Below, in pieces: positions 1 through 5,242 of a stretch of DNA of 6,171 nt. A model generated the notes under the pieces. That model was not told where the DNA came from. It worked only from the letters and a program-made list of their open reading frames with translations, and did not search any database. How positions within the stretch are numbered: position 1 is the stretch's first letter; every line of letters begins with the position of its first letter. Position numbers and translations under genes: made by a program. The stretch covers positions 1 to 6,171 of the forward strand of contig JAJDEK010000241.1 of assembly GCA_029259875.1 (NCBI GenBank), in the 5' to 3' direction. Origin of the DNA: Planctomycetaceae bacterium (lineage in GTDB: Bacteria > Planctomycetota > Planctomycetia > Planctomycetales > Planctomycetaceae).

Positions 1-2
1 TT

Positions 3-398
3 TTTATAGTGACTGATGTCGGCTGCGATCAATTATGTAATCGAAATGCGAGTGCTTTGATCTCAACTCCTGAGTTGATAGCGAGAATCAATAACCCGTC
101 CTTCAGTGATCTCTCAATCCGAAAACAGACGATGGACTTACATTCGCGTTTAACACGCCCTTTCATGAATCTGATAGCCGTCATGGTGTCGATTCCGTGT
201 GTGCTTAGAAAAGAGAGCCGTAGTCAGATCCTGAATATTGCCGTTTGTGCTTGTGTCATGGGTGGGCTGTTCGTAATTTCTCAGTGCTTCAATTATCTGG
301 GAAGTACGAACCTAATTACACCAGATCAAGCCGCCTGGTTTCCAGTCATCACTAGTGGGACTCTCGCTGCCTGGTTTTCCAATCGTGTTTGGACTTAG
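3..398 (+). CDS. LptF/LptG-family LPS export permease, C-terminal part (5' truncated by window)
   Basis: This is the C-terminal end of an inner-membrane permease of the LptF/LptG (YjgP/YjgQ) family. In the LptB2FG ABC transporter these subunits extract lipopolysaccharide from the inner membrane and pass it to LptC. The frame is open to the left edge, so the GTG at 9 is probably internal and not the start. Visible features are the tail of the periplasmic domain ending in a 'STPELI' segment, a linker, and then the three C-terminal membrane helices: one beginning 'LTRPFMNLIAV' and followed by basic residues (RKESR), one around 'VCACVMGGLFVISQ', and a last one from 'AAWFPVITSG'. This order, with the Pro in the first helix and the 'AAW.P' motif, is typical of the family. 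LptF and LptG cannot be told apart from this portion. It ends in TAG and converges on recG with 20 bases between the stop codons. No intrinsic terminator is visible in that gap. Confidence 0.82.
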   Translation, partial: FIVTDVGCDQLCNRNASALISTPELIARINNPSFSDLSIRKQTMDLHSRLTRPFMNLIAVMVSIPCVLRKESRSQILNIAVCACVMGGLFVISQCFNYLGSTNLITPDQAAWFPVITSGTLAAWFSNRVWT

Positions 399-418
399 TT
401 GGCATGCGCTTTAGAGCC

Positions 419-2020
419 TTAGCCGCTCTGTCCCAGATCCATCAATTGGCCAAATCGATCAAGTACCCGAATTTTTAATGGGGCAAACCGAGGTTGGTCG
501 AACTCCCCTTTTTCTACCAAACGTAAAGCCACTCCGCGCGTTTCATGTAAAATGATTTCATCTCTTCGTAAGTCAGCCACACGTAATGGCAGTTCTCCAT
601 GCTGTCTGGTTCCAAAAATATCACCGGGACCGCGCGTTTGAAAATCGGCTTCGGCAATCTTAAATCCATCCGTTGTGTCTTCCATCGCAGAAAGCCGTTT
701 CAGAGCATCTTCACTTTCGGTATAAGAAAATAGAAAACAGTTTCCTTGATGCGCCCCGCGTCCCACCCGTCCTCGTAGCTGATGAAGTTGCGATAATCCA
801 AATCGGTCGGCTTGTAGAATCACCATCAGTGTTGCATTGGCAACATCAACTCCCACTTCCACAACCGTTGTGGAAACCAGAACCTGGATTGTCCCCTCAT
901 GGAACTGACTCATGATTTGAGACCGTTCTTCCCGATCCATCTGGCCGTGTACCAGACCGATGGATGCGGAAGAAAGCTCACTTTGTTGCAGCTTGCGATA
1001 GACTTCTTCTGCACTGGAGCGACTATTTTGAGCGTCTTCCGATTCGATCCGTGGGCAAACGATATAAGCTTGTCTGCCCGCTGCAATTTGGGCTCGCAAA
1101 AAATCCCACGCTTTTTTTCTCTGCGGTGTCGTTGAGACGCGGCTCGTGACAACGGGTTGCCGTCCGGGGGGTAACTCGGTGACAACTGAAATATCTAATT
1201 CACCAAACTGGGTCATGCATAAGCTACGTGGAATGGGAGTCGCCGTCATCACCAGCATGTGAGGCGTCTTTTGATCGCTCGTAAAGTGAGCCCGCTGCAT
1301 GACGCCAAACTTATGCTGCTCATCAATAATAACCAGCCCAAGATCGTGATACTTCACATCTTTTTGAACGACAGCCTGCGTGCCGATAATGAGTTGTTGC
1401 TGCCCGGATTCAATCTGTTCTAATGTCGCTTTACGTTCTGACGTTGATAAGCTGCCAGTGAGTATGCACCGCTCTACGCGGCTGTGTTTTAAGAATTTGT
1501 TGATGGTTTCCCAATGTTGCACAGCCAGTAATTCAGTCGGTGCCATCAAAACCGCCTGATAACCACCGGCGATGGTTGCCAGCATGGCGTAAATTGCGAT
1601 CGCTGTCTTACCGGCGCCGACGTCTGCCTGTAGCATGCGATGCATCGCCCGACCGGATCCCAAATCATCGCTGACTTCTTGAATCGCTTCGTTTTGTCCG
1701 TCCGTTAAGTCATAAGGAAAGAGCCGACGGATTCGAGCATCAACTTTGGCTGTCACTTTAAGGAGTGGCGCGTTATCCACACAGGTCCAAAGTCGGCGGC
1801 GCATCGCCAGCGCCAACTGAAATTCTAAAAGATCATCATAAATCAGCCGATGGACCCCGGCATGATATTCTTCCATTGTCTGAGGCTTATGCATTTGAAT
1901 CACAGCTTGAGAGAGGGGGGGCAGTGATTGTTCCTGCTGAAACGCTTCCGGCAAATAATCAGGAATGAGATGCGCATATTCTTCGACGGCGGCACGAACC
2001 CACCGTCTCATCTGATACAT
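419..2020 (-). CDS. recG: ATP-dependent DNA helicase RecG, helicase portion (3' part of interrupted recG)
   Basis: This 533-residue ORF holds the motor part of RecG, the superfamily 2 helicase that remodels stalled replication forks, Holliday junctions and R-loops. All motifs are intact: Walker A 'ADVGAGKT' at 132-139, motif Ia 'APTELLAVQH' at 160-169, Walker B 'DEQHKFG' at 233-239, motif III 'TATPIPRS' at 259-266, a motif V region 'STTVVEVGVDVANA' at 383-396, and motif VI 'QLHQLRGRVGRG' at 411-422. The C-terminal TRG-like segment around 'RGPGDIFGTRQHG' (463-475) is also present. It is too short for RecG (about 690 residues) because the N-terminal wedge lies in the preceding ORF, in the same frame, beyond an in-frame TGA. 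The ATG at 2020 lies six bases past that stop and has only a weak AGAG upstream. It is probably an internal methionine of the ancestral gene, though reinitiation there is possible. The product identity is certain; independent expression is not. Confidence 0.9.
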   Translation of the reverse strand: MYQMRRWVRAAVEEYAHLIPDYLPEAFQQEQSLPPLSQAVIQMHKPQTMEEYHAGVHRLIYDDLLEFQLALAMRRRLWTCVDNAPLLKVTAKVDARIRRLFPYDLTDGQNEAIQEVSDDLGSGRAMHRMLQADVGAGKTAIAIYAMLATIAGGYQAVLMAPTELLAVQHWETINKFLKHSRVERCILTGSLSTSERKATLEQIESGQQQLIIGTQAVVQKDVKYHDLGLVIIDEQHKFGVMQRAHFTSDQKTPHMLVMTATPIPRSLCMTQFGELDISVVTELPPGRQPVVTSRVSTTPQRKKAWDFLRAQIAAGRQAYIVCPRIESEDAQNSRSSAEEVYRKLQQSELSSASIGLVHGQMDREERSQIMSQFHEGTIQVLVSTTVVEVGVDVANATLMVILQADRFGLSQLHQLRGRVGRGAHQGNCFLFSYTESEDALKRLSAMEDTTDGFKIAEADFQTRGPGDIFGTRQHGELPLRVADLRRDEIILHETRGVALRLVEKGEFDQPRFAPLKIRVLDRFGQLMDLGQSG

Positions 2021-2026
2021 CTTAAT

Positions 2027-2029
2027 TCA
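2027..2029 (-). other. In-frame TGA codon interrupting recG
   Basis: Read on the minus strand, the frame runs Leu-Thr-Glu-TGA-Ile-Lys-Met-Tyr-Gln-Met. In RecG this position is the Gly of a conserved 'TEG' motif between wedge and helicase domains (E. coli has 'PTTEGVKQ' here). The frame is the same on both sides and both halves are well conserved with no further lesion. TGA also ends the MFS gene in this window at a sensible place, so a genome-wide reassignment of TGA to Gly is not supported. A recent nonsense mutation, a base-call error and stop-codon readthrough remain open; the sequence alone cannot decide between them. Confidence 0.9.
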
Positions 2030-2494
2030 CTCTGTCAGACTATATTTGGGTAAAATTAAGCCTTGAGGGCTGTCCAGATCTTCTTCCAGCGCCTGGTATT
2101 GCGGATGCGACATCTCCCATTTCCCAGAACGCTTTTTTGCTTTGCCAGAAAACATGAGAAACTGGCCTTGGAAGAAACGCTTGATGACCCACGGTTGATT
2201 GAACCACGTTCCCTTCAAAAATCCATCTCCGCAGTCAAGCAGGATCGAAGTGATGGTGCGACCACGGGAAATCGTGCGCGCGTCAAGGTCTGTCACTTTT
2301 CCGCAGACCGAAGCAACCTGATCATCTTCTAGTTCGCTCACAGGGCGGACATCCGTCAGATCAAGCACACTCCGCGGCAAATGCCAAAGCAAATCTTCAA
2401 CGGTTTGAATCCCGATTTTTTGCAGCAGCTCCGCGCGTTCCGATCCTACTCCATTAAGAAATTGAACAGGAGTTTCCAGAGGGGATTCGGTCAT
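2027..2494 (-). CDS. recG: RecG N-terminal wedge domain (5' part of interrupted recG)
   Basis: This 155-residue ORF corresponds to the RecG N-terminus. A helix-hairpin-helix-like opening ('LNGVGSERAELLQKIGIQTVEDLLWHLPR', residues about 13-41, noted here by its ends) leads into the OB-fold wedge that binds branched DNA, with 'VCGKVTDLDART' near 83-94 and 'KGTWFNQPWV' near 114-123. It stops at a TGA directly after 'YSLTE', exactly where RecG proteins continue with a conserved Gly. Reading through the TGA gives Ile-Lys and then the helicase ORF in the same frame, for 691 residues in total, which is the normal RecG length. There is therefore one substitution (GGA to TGA) and no indel. The start ATG is preceded by GGA eight bases upstream, a modest Shine-Dalgarno. 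The rnhA stop is only 32 bases upstream, so the two are likely cotranscribed. Alone this domain could bind branched DNA but has no motor. Confidence 0.87.
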   Translation of the reverse strand: MTESPLETPVQFLNGVGSERAELLQKIGIQTVEDLLWHLPRSVLDLTDVRPVSELEDDQVASVCGKVTDLDARTISRGRTITSILLDCGDGFLKGTWFNQPWVIKRFFQGQFLMFSGKAKKRSGKWEMSHPQYQALEEDLDSPQGLILPKYSLTE

Positions 2495-2500
2495 CGTTTT

Positions 2501-2524
2501 CCAGAACTATATCCAGAATTATAT
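2501..2524 (-). repeat. Two-copy 12-bp tandem repeat between rnhA and recG
   Basis: On the plus strand, CCAGAACTATAT (2501-2512) is followed immediately by CCAGAATTATAT (2513-2524), with one mismatch between the copies. On the minus strand the distal copy creates a TATAAT hexamer (2518-2523) and both copies carry TTCTGG. The pair fills most of the 32-base rnhA-recG gap and ends six bases before the recG ATG. It may be a simple local duplication. A weak promoter or regulatory role for recG is possible, but no -35 hexamer sits at 16-18 bases upstream of the TATAAT. Confidence 0.6.
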
Positions 2525-2526
2525 AT

Positions 2527-3021
2527 CTACAAATCAGACTGATTCTGCATTTTCAGTGCATAGTCAACAGCAAGTTCATCGCAACGTTCGTTTTCCGGAT
2601 GACCACTGTGGCCTTTAATGGTGGTAAACTTGACTTCGTGTTGTTCCAGCAGTGAATCCAATTTTCGCCAGAGTTCTTCATTTTTCACTGGCTTCCAACT
2701 TTTGCCTTCGCGGCGTCTCCAGTTATTCTTTTTCCAGTTCGGCATCCATTCCAGAGAACCTTTCGCCACATAAACGCTATCTGTTATGACTTCGACTTTC
2801 GAAGTGCGTGTCAGTTGTTCCAATCCTGAAATCACCGCTTGCAATTCCATTTGGTTATTGGTCGTCTCCACTTCTCCCCCGGAAAACTCTTTTTCTGCTC
2901 CGGTAGAAGGATGTCGTAGAATGACACCCCAACCTCCTGGTCCCGGGTTCCCTCGACAGGCACCATCGGTAAAGATTTGCACAAAGGGAAGCGGCTCCTT
3001 ATTCGCTGACTGATCTGGCAT
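2527..3021 (-). CDS. rnhA: Ribonuclease HI
   Basis: RNase HI cuts the RNA strand of RNA/DNA hybrids, removing R-loops and primer RNA in the cytoplasm. The 164-residue product carries the full DEDD metal site at Asp19 ('IFTDGACRGNPGPGGWG'), Glu59 ('NNQMELQA'), Asp81 ('VITDSVYV') and Asp148 ('ENERCDELA'), plus the catalytic-loop His138 in 'IKGHSGHPENERCDELA'. The basic handle, Trp- and Lys-rich, spans about 92-111 ('WMPNWKKNNWRRREGKSW') and is three residues longer than in E. coli, accounting for the wider gap between the last two acidic residues. The first 12 residues precede the fold and look disordered. The ATG at 3021 was chosen because it gives the usual short N-terminus; no strong Shine-Dalgarno is seen. 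recG follows after 32 bases, and infA lies 141 bases upstream with a candidate promoter between. Both RNase HI and RecG act on R-loops, which makes the pairing sensible. Confidence 0.97.
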   Translation of the reverse strand: MPDQSANKEPLPFVQIFTDGACRGNPGPGGWGVILRHPSTGAEKEFSGGEVETTNNQMELQAVISGLEQLTRTSKVEVITDSVYVAKGSLEWMPNWKKNNWRRREGKSWKPVKNEELWRKLDSLLEQHEVKFTTIKGHSGHPENERCDELAVDYALKMQNQSDL

Positions 3022-3049
3022 AATATTACGGCGCAGGTTTCACAAGGAG

Positions 3050-3055
3050 ATTATA
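3050..3055 (-). promoter_or_regulatory. Candidate -10 box of an rnhA(-recG) promoter
   Basis: The minus strand reads a perfect TATAAT hexamer here, about 30 bases before the rnhA ATG, which would leave a 5' leader of roughly 20 bases. The segment 17 bases further upstream reads TTCTGT, a poor match to TTGACA. The -10 match and its position in the infA-rnhA gap support a separate promoter for rnhA and recG. The weak -35 keeps this tentative. Confidence 0.35.
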
Positions 3056-3145
3056 ACGGATGTAACACGAGTACAGAATTAATAAACCAAGGGATCACAC
3101 AGAAAGAGTGAATGAACCTGCACTTCGTATGGGAAAAGTATCTGG

Positions 3146-3161
3146 CGGCAAATGCGTGCCG
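3146..3161 (-). terminator. Possible weak hairpin after infA
   Basis: CGGCA and TGCCG form a 5-bp stem with a 6-base loop, starting just past the infA TAG codon on the minus strand. No T-tract follows directly; the nearest T-run is about ten bases on. It may be a weak terminator or transcript-end structure, or it may be chance. Together with the downstream -10 box it fits infA being a separate transcription unit from rnhA-recG. Confidence 0.2.
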
Positions 3162-3162
3162 A

Positions 3163-3381
3163 CTATCTTTCGCGATAGACAATACGTCCACGGTTCAGAT
3201 CGTAAGGCGATACTTCGACAACGACTTTGTCGCCAGGAACAATACGGATAAAGTGTTTCCGCATTTTACCTGCAACATGTGCCATCACTTGGTGCCCGTT
3301 TTCTAGTTCTACTCGAAATTGAGTATTTGCCAGTGCTTCTGTCACGGTACCTTCGACTTCAATGGCCTCTTCTTTGGCCAT
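3163..3381 (-). CDS. infA: Translation initiation factor IF-1
   Basis: IF-1 binds the ribosomal A site on the 30S subunit and works with IF-2 and IF-3 during translation initiation. The 72-residue product has the family's exact usual length and is a single S1-type OB fold. It opens '[13 protein letters not shown]' and carries the near-invariant 'FRVELENGH' (22-30), '[14 protein letters not shown]' (34-47), 'PGDKVVVE' (49-56) and '[13 protein letters not shown]' (58-70) segments. The ATG at 3381 matches the family start, with AGGA ten bases upstream as ribosome binding site. It is the first gene of the minus-strand group and faces away from the pilin gene. No typical infA ribosomal-operon neighbours (rpmJ, rpsM, secY) are in view, so this is a stand-alone infA copy. 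Whether it is the only copy in the genome cannot be judged here. Confidence 0.98.
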   Translation of the reverse strand: MAKEEAIEVEGTVTEALANTQFRVELENGHQVMAHVAGKMRKHFIRIVPGDKVVVEVSPYDLNRGRIVYRER

Positions 3382-3525
3382 AACAATTGTATCCTATCCA
3401 ATAGAGTTCATAAAATGGGGGTAAACAACACAATTCATACAGACCTAACTCCTGTCTGTTCCTGATCATTCAGGGAGCCGAAGCTTCTCTCAGAAGCCGG
3501 AGAAATTCTGTGCTGCTTATTGTTA

Positions 3526-3578
3526 CAGGGAATCGGCTATTATGCCAGTCTGAATAGAGTCCCAACAGCCATTCCCTG
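3526..3578. other. Imperfect 12-bp inverted repeat (possible RNA hairpin)
   Basis: CAGGGAAT (3526-3533), a bulged C, then GGCT (3535-3538) pairs with AGCC (3567-3570) followed directly by ATTCCCTG (3571-3578). The result is 12 base pairs with a single bulge around a 28-base loop. No T-tract follows on either strand, so it does not look like an intrinsic terminator. It could be a structured leader of the pilin transcript, part of a small RNA, or a DNA-level operator pair. Its function is unknown. Confidence 0.5.
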
Positions 3579-3680
3579 AAATTCCTACTGGAAAAATCGG
3601 AATTCGATCCGGAATTACATAGTTTTGTGACAACTTTTCTAAATTTTACCGAGACCGATTTCAAACGTGAGGTAGATTTA

Positions 3681-3749
3681 ATGTATAGCGAAGCCACTTT
3701 GACAGAGAAATTACGCCAGCGTTGTGCTCATATTTACGACTGGCGATGA
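3681..3749 (+). CDS. Putative 22-residue small protein or leader peptide
   Basis: A short ORF starts with ATG at 3681, preceded by GAGG at 3669-3672 with an 8-base spacer, which is an optimal ribosome binding site. It ends in TGA at 3747-3749. The peptide begins 'MYSEATLTEKLRQRC' and ends 'HIYDWR'; it is polar and charged, with no membrane segment or signal peptide. I do not recognise it. It lies 37 bases upstream of the pilin gene on the same strand, so it could be an upstream or leader ORF in the pilin transcript, a tiny protein of its own, or chance. A TTGACA hexamer falls inside it, which would argue against translation if the pilin promoter lies there. The only support is the ribosome binding site, so confidence is low. 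Confidence 0.3.
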   Translation: MYSEATLTEKLRQRCAHIYDWR

Positions 3750-3773
3750 CACACCATATTATATGCTTGCCTG

Positions 3774-3778
3774 AGAGG
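3774..3778 (+). promoter_or_regulatory. Ribosome binding site of the Flp pilin gene
   Basis: AGAGG lies 8 bases before the ATG at 3787. This strong site fixes the start of a gene that would otherwise be easy to miss because of its length. Confidence 0.7.
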
Positions 3779-3786
3779 TCACTGAA

Positions 3787-3957
3787 ATGAAATTTCTGAA
3801 ACGCTTTTTACGTGATGAAGATGGTCCGACCTCCGTAGAGTATGCTGTCATGCTGGCTGCGATTTTAATGGCCTGTATTGCTGGAATCGCCGCTGTGGGA
3901 AATCAAACAAATTCAATGTTTGAAAATGCTAAGACGGAACTGGAAAATCACGGCTAA
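3787..3957 (+). CDS. Flp family type IVb pilin precursor
   Basis: This 56-residue product is a Flp/Fap-type IVb pilin, the major subunit of Tad (tight adherence) pili. A 13-residue charged leader ('MKFLKRFLRDEDG') is followed by the prepilin-peptidase motif G-x4-EY. Cleavage is expected after Gly13, leaving Glu18 at mature position +5 and Tyr19 at +6. A hydrophobic helix follows at about 20-38 ('AVMLAAILMACIAGIAAVG'), then a short polar tail ending 'ELENHG'. Length and layout match the family, whose members are about 50-70 residues. The start is supported by AGAGG eight bases upstream. No Tad assembly ATPase, secretin, prepilin peptidase or minor pilin lies in this window, so the assembly genes must be elsewhere if the pilin is used. 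The 'DEDGPTSVEYAVMLA' form is what I recall from planctomycete pilins, often scattered as single genes. Confidence 0.9.
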   Translation: MKFLKRFLRDEDGPTSVEYAVMLAAILMACIAGIAAVGNQTNSMFENAKTELENHG

Positions 3958-4345
3958 TTGAAATCGTGACGTTCTTTCCTACTTTCGATTTCCGAAGAGT
4001 TTACACTAACTCTAATTTATACCGAACTTTTAGTCTCAAAAGCATGATAGGGTGGTATGTTTGCCCTTTACCTGCAGTACGGTTAAAGCTGATAGCTGCA
4101 TACGATGATGGAGCGAACGTCCGTGACTGCATTAACTCATGGCTAATCAATCGGTCGGGTCATGAAACGCTGGTTCCGATGCGCAGATAAGAATGGCGCG
4201 CCTAGCCCCTCGTGTTGCTTTCTGCCGCAACCTCAGCCACCAAACCATTTTTGCTCCTTGCGGTGAAAGGGGAGAGTGCTGCGGAGATGCAAAGGATTCT
4301 GAGTCTGTTGCACGAATACCCAGATGTCGATAAACTCTTTTCACT
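3958..4345. other. Gene-poor stretch between the pilin and the methyltransferase
   Basis: This stretch of about 390 bases has no convincing gene. GAAATCG (3960-3966) and CGATTTC (3986-3992) form a 7-bp inverted repeat right after the pilin stop. It has a 19-base loop and no T-tract, so it is at best a poor terminator. Long frames on both strands here (3966-4190 plus, 4147-4344 minus) have non-ATG or unsupported starts and no family character. A 36-codon frame with ATG at 4287, preceded by GGGGAGAG, runs into the methyltransferase start and ends at 4397. It could be a coupling ORF, but nothing else supports it. No tRNA, insertion-sequence end or clear promoter was found. Confidence 0.45.
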
Positions 4346-5242
4346 ATGCCAAATCGCTACCGAATTCAATTTCCACCATCCGACTCAGAAAAACTAGGGC
4401 AAGATGAAATTTTCTTTACCCTCATCGAGAACGGTGAAGCAAAGCGTTTGCGATTCCACGATTACGACGAGATCTACAAACGGCCTGGCTTGTATGAGCA
4501 ACTCTTTTACGAGCGACTTGGCTGCAACTCGCCTGAAAAAGTAGCCGATCTCCTGCAACGTGCTCTTGATACCGTCCGCGAACCTGTTACCGAATTGCGC
4601 GTCATCGATTTGGGGGCTGGTAACGGAATGATGGGCGAAGTCCTCAAGCGTGAGGGCGTTGCCAGGCTGGTGGGTGCGGATATCATCCCGGAAGCCCGCG
4701 ATGCGGCTTACCGAGACCGATCTACCGTCTACGACGACTACTATATCGAAGACTTTGCAAGCCTGGACGCTGACGTGCTTGAAGAACTCCGCGAGTGGCG
4801 TTTTAACTGCTTAACCTGCGTTGCAGCTCTCGGTTTTGGTGACATTCCCCCACGAGCCTTCTTCAATGCCATGAAGCTCGTTCGAACCGACGGTTGGCTG
4901 GCTTTCAATATCAAGGAAACGTTTCTCGATCACACCGAGCAAACAGGCTTTTCGCGTCTCGTCCGCGAATTGATCTTCTCGAAGTACCTTGAAATTTATC
5001 ATCTCGAACGTTACCGACACCGCCTTTCGATGGAAGGAACGCAGCTGTTCTACTATGCCTTAGTAGGACGCATGACGGCGTCGATCCCCGAAGATTTTCT
5101 CGAACACTATGGTATCGAGGACTCGGGCAACGTCGCCGATCAGATTCGCTTTCAAATCGAGCGTCGCATGATGCGCCAGAAAAGGAGCAATGCCACCAGA
5201 CCTACCATCGCGGAGAAGGTGAGTACCGCGAAGACGTATTGA
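4346..5242 (+). CDS. Class I SAM-dependent methyltransferase
   Basis: This 298-residue protein has a Rossmann-type methyltransferase core. Motif I is 'VIDLGAGNG' at 86-94, which binds S-adenosylmethionine. The acidic residue at the end of strand 2 is Asp112 in 'VGADIIPEA' (109-117), and a conserved 'CVAALGFGDIPP' lies at 158-169 near the usual motif IV. An N-terminal 'RFHDYDEIYKRPGLYEQLFY' stretch (36-55) and the later 'YRHRLSMEGTQLFYYA' (223-238) are, from memory, typical of a bacterial family annotated only as methyltransferase. The substrate is unknown. Homology-like content seems to end near residue 243. The last 30 residues are basic and Thr/Ala-rich and lie antisense to the end of the MFS gene. 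The ATG has no Shine-Dalgarno; I kept it because it leaves a suitable lead before the conserved N-terminal region. No neighbour explains its role. Confidence 0.85.
   Translation: MPNRYRIQFPPSDSEKLGQDEIFFTLIENGEAKRLRFHDYDEIYKRPGLYEQLFYERLGCNSPEKVADLLQRALDTVREPVTELRVIDLGAGNGMMGEVLKREGVARLVGADIIPEARDAAYRDRSTVYDDYYIEDFASLDADVLEELREWRFNCLTCVAALGFGDIPPRAFFNAMKLVRTDGWLAFNIKETFLDHTEQTGFSRLVRELIFSKYLEIYHLERYRHRLSMEGTQLFYYALVGRMTASIPEDFLEHYGIEDSGNVADQIRFQIERRMMRQKRSNATRPTIAEKVSTAKTY

Larger units (their letters stand above)
3382..3786. other. Gene-poor divergent region between infA and the Flp pilin
   Basis: This stretch of about 405 bases separates infA (minus) from the pilin gene (plus) and must hold both their promoters. 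I see an imperfect hairpin at 3526-3578, a 22-codon plus-strand ORF at 3681-3749, a 6-bp inverted repeat ACAGAC/GTCTGT at 3439-3459, a 6-bp stem GCTTCT/AGAAGC at 3483-3497, and a TTGACA hexamer at 3699-3704 without a good -10 at 17 bases. TATTAT at 3757-3762 is a possible -10 for the pilin, paired only with a poor TTACGA at 3734-3739. The larger frames here have no recognisable protein features. Confidence 0.5.

Noticed and set aside
413..429. AGAGC/GCTCT hairpin between the converging lpt and recG genes, as a shared terminator
   Set aside because: It has only five base pairs, overlaps the recG stop region, and has no T-tract on either strand.
2027..2029. Genome-wide reassignment of TGA to glycine, as known in Gracilibacteria/SR1
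   Set aside because: The MFS gene ends in TGA right after a natural final helix and basic tail, and no other gene here has an internal TGA. One site does not support a new code.
2027..2029. Selenocysteine at the recG TGA
   Set aside because: The family residue is glycine, not a redox-active cysteine, and RecG is not a selenoprotein family. I did not identify a SECIS-like structure.
3470..3697. 75-residue minus-strand frame in the infA-pilin region
   Set aside because: It starts with GTG, has no recognisable domain, and lies over the hairpin and the small plus-strand ORF. It is most likely a chance open frame.
3966..4190. 74-residue plus-strand frame after the pilin
   Set aside because: It has a GTG start nine bases past the pilin stop, no family character and odd composition, so it looks like chance.
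4150..4200. GGTTCCGATGC-like T-arm suggesting a tRNA
   Set aside because: The flanking bases do not form the T stem, and no acceptor, D or anticodon arm could be fitted.
4147..4344. 65-residue minus-strand frame before the methyltransferase
   Set aside because: It is Arg/Ser/Pro-rich with no domain, and no neighbour supports it.
3646..4721. 14-base direct repeat TTACCGAGACCGAT at 3646-3659 and 4708-4721
   Set aside because: One copy is inside the methyltransferase coding sequence in a normal codon context, the flanks differ, and a 14-base match is not rare enough in a window of this size to imply a mobile element.
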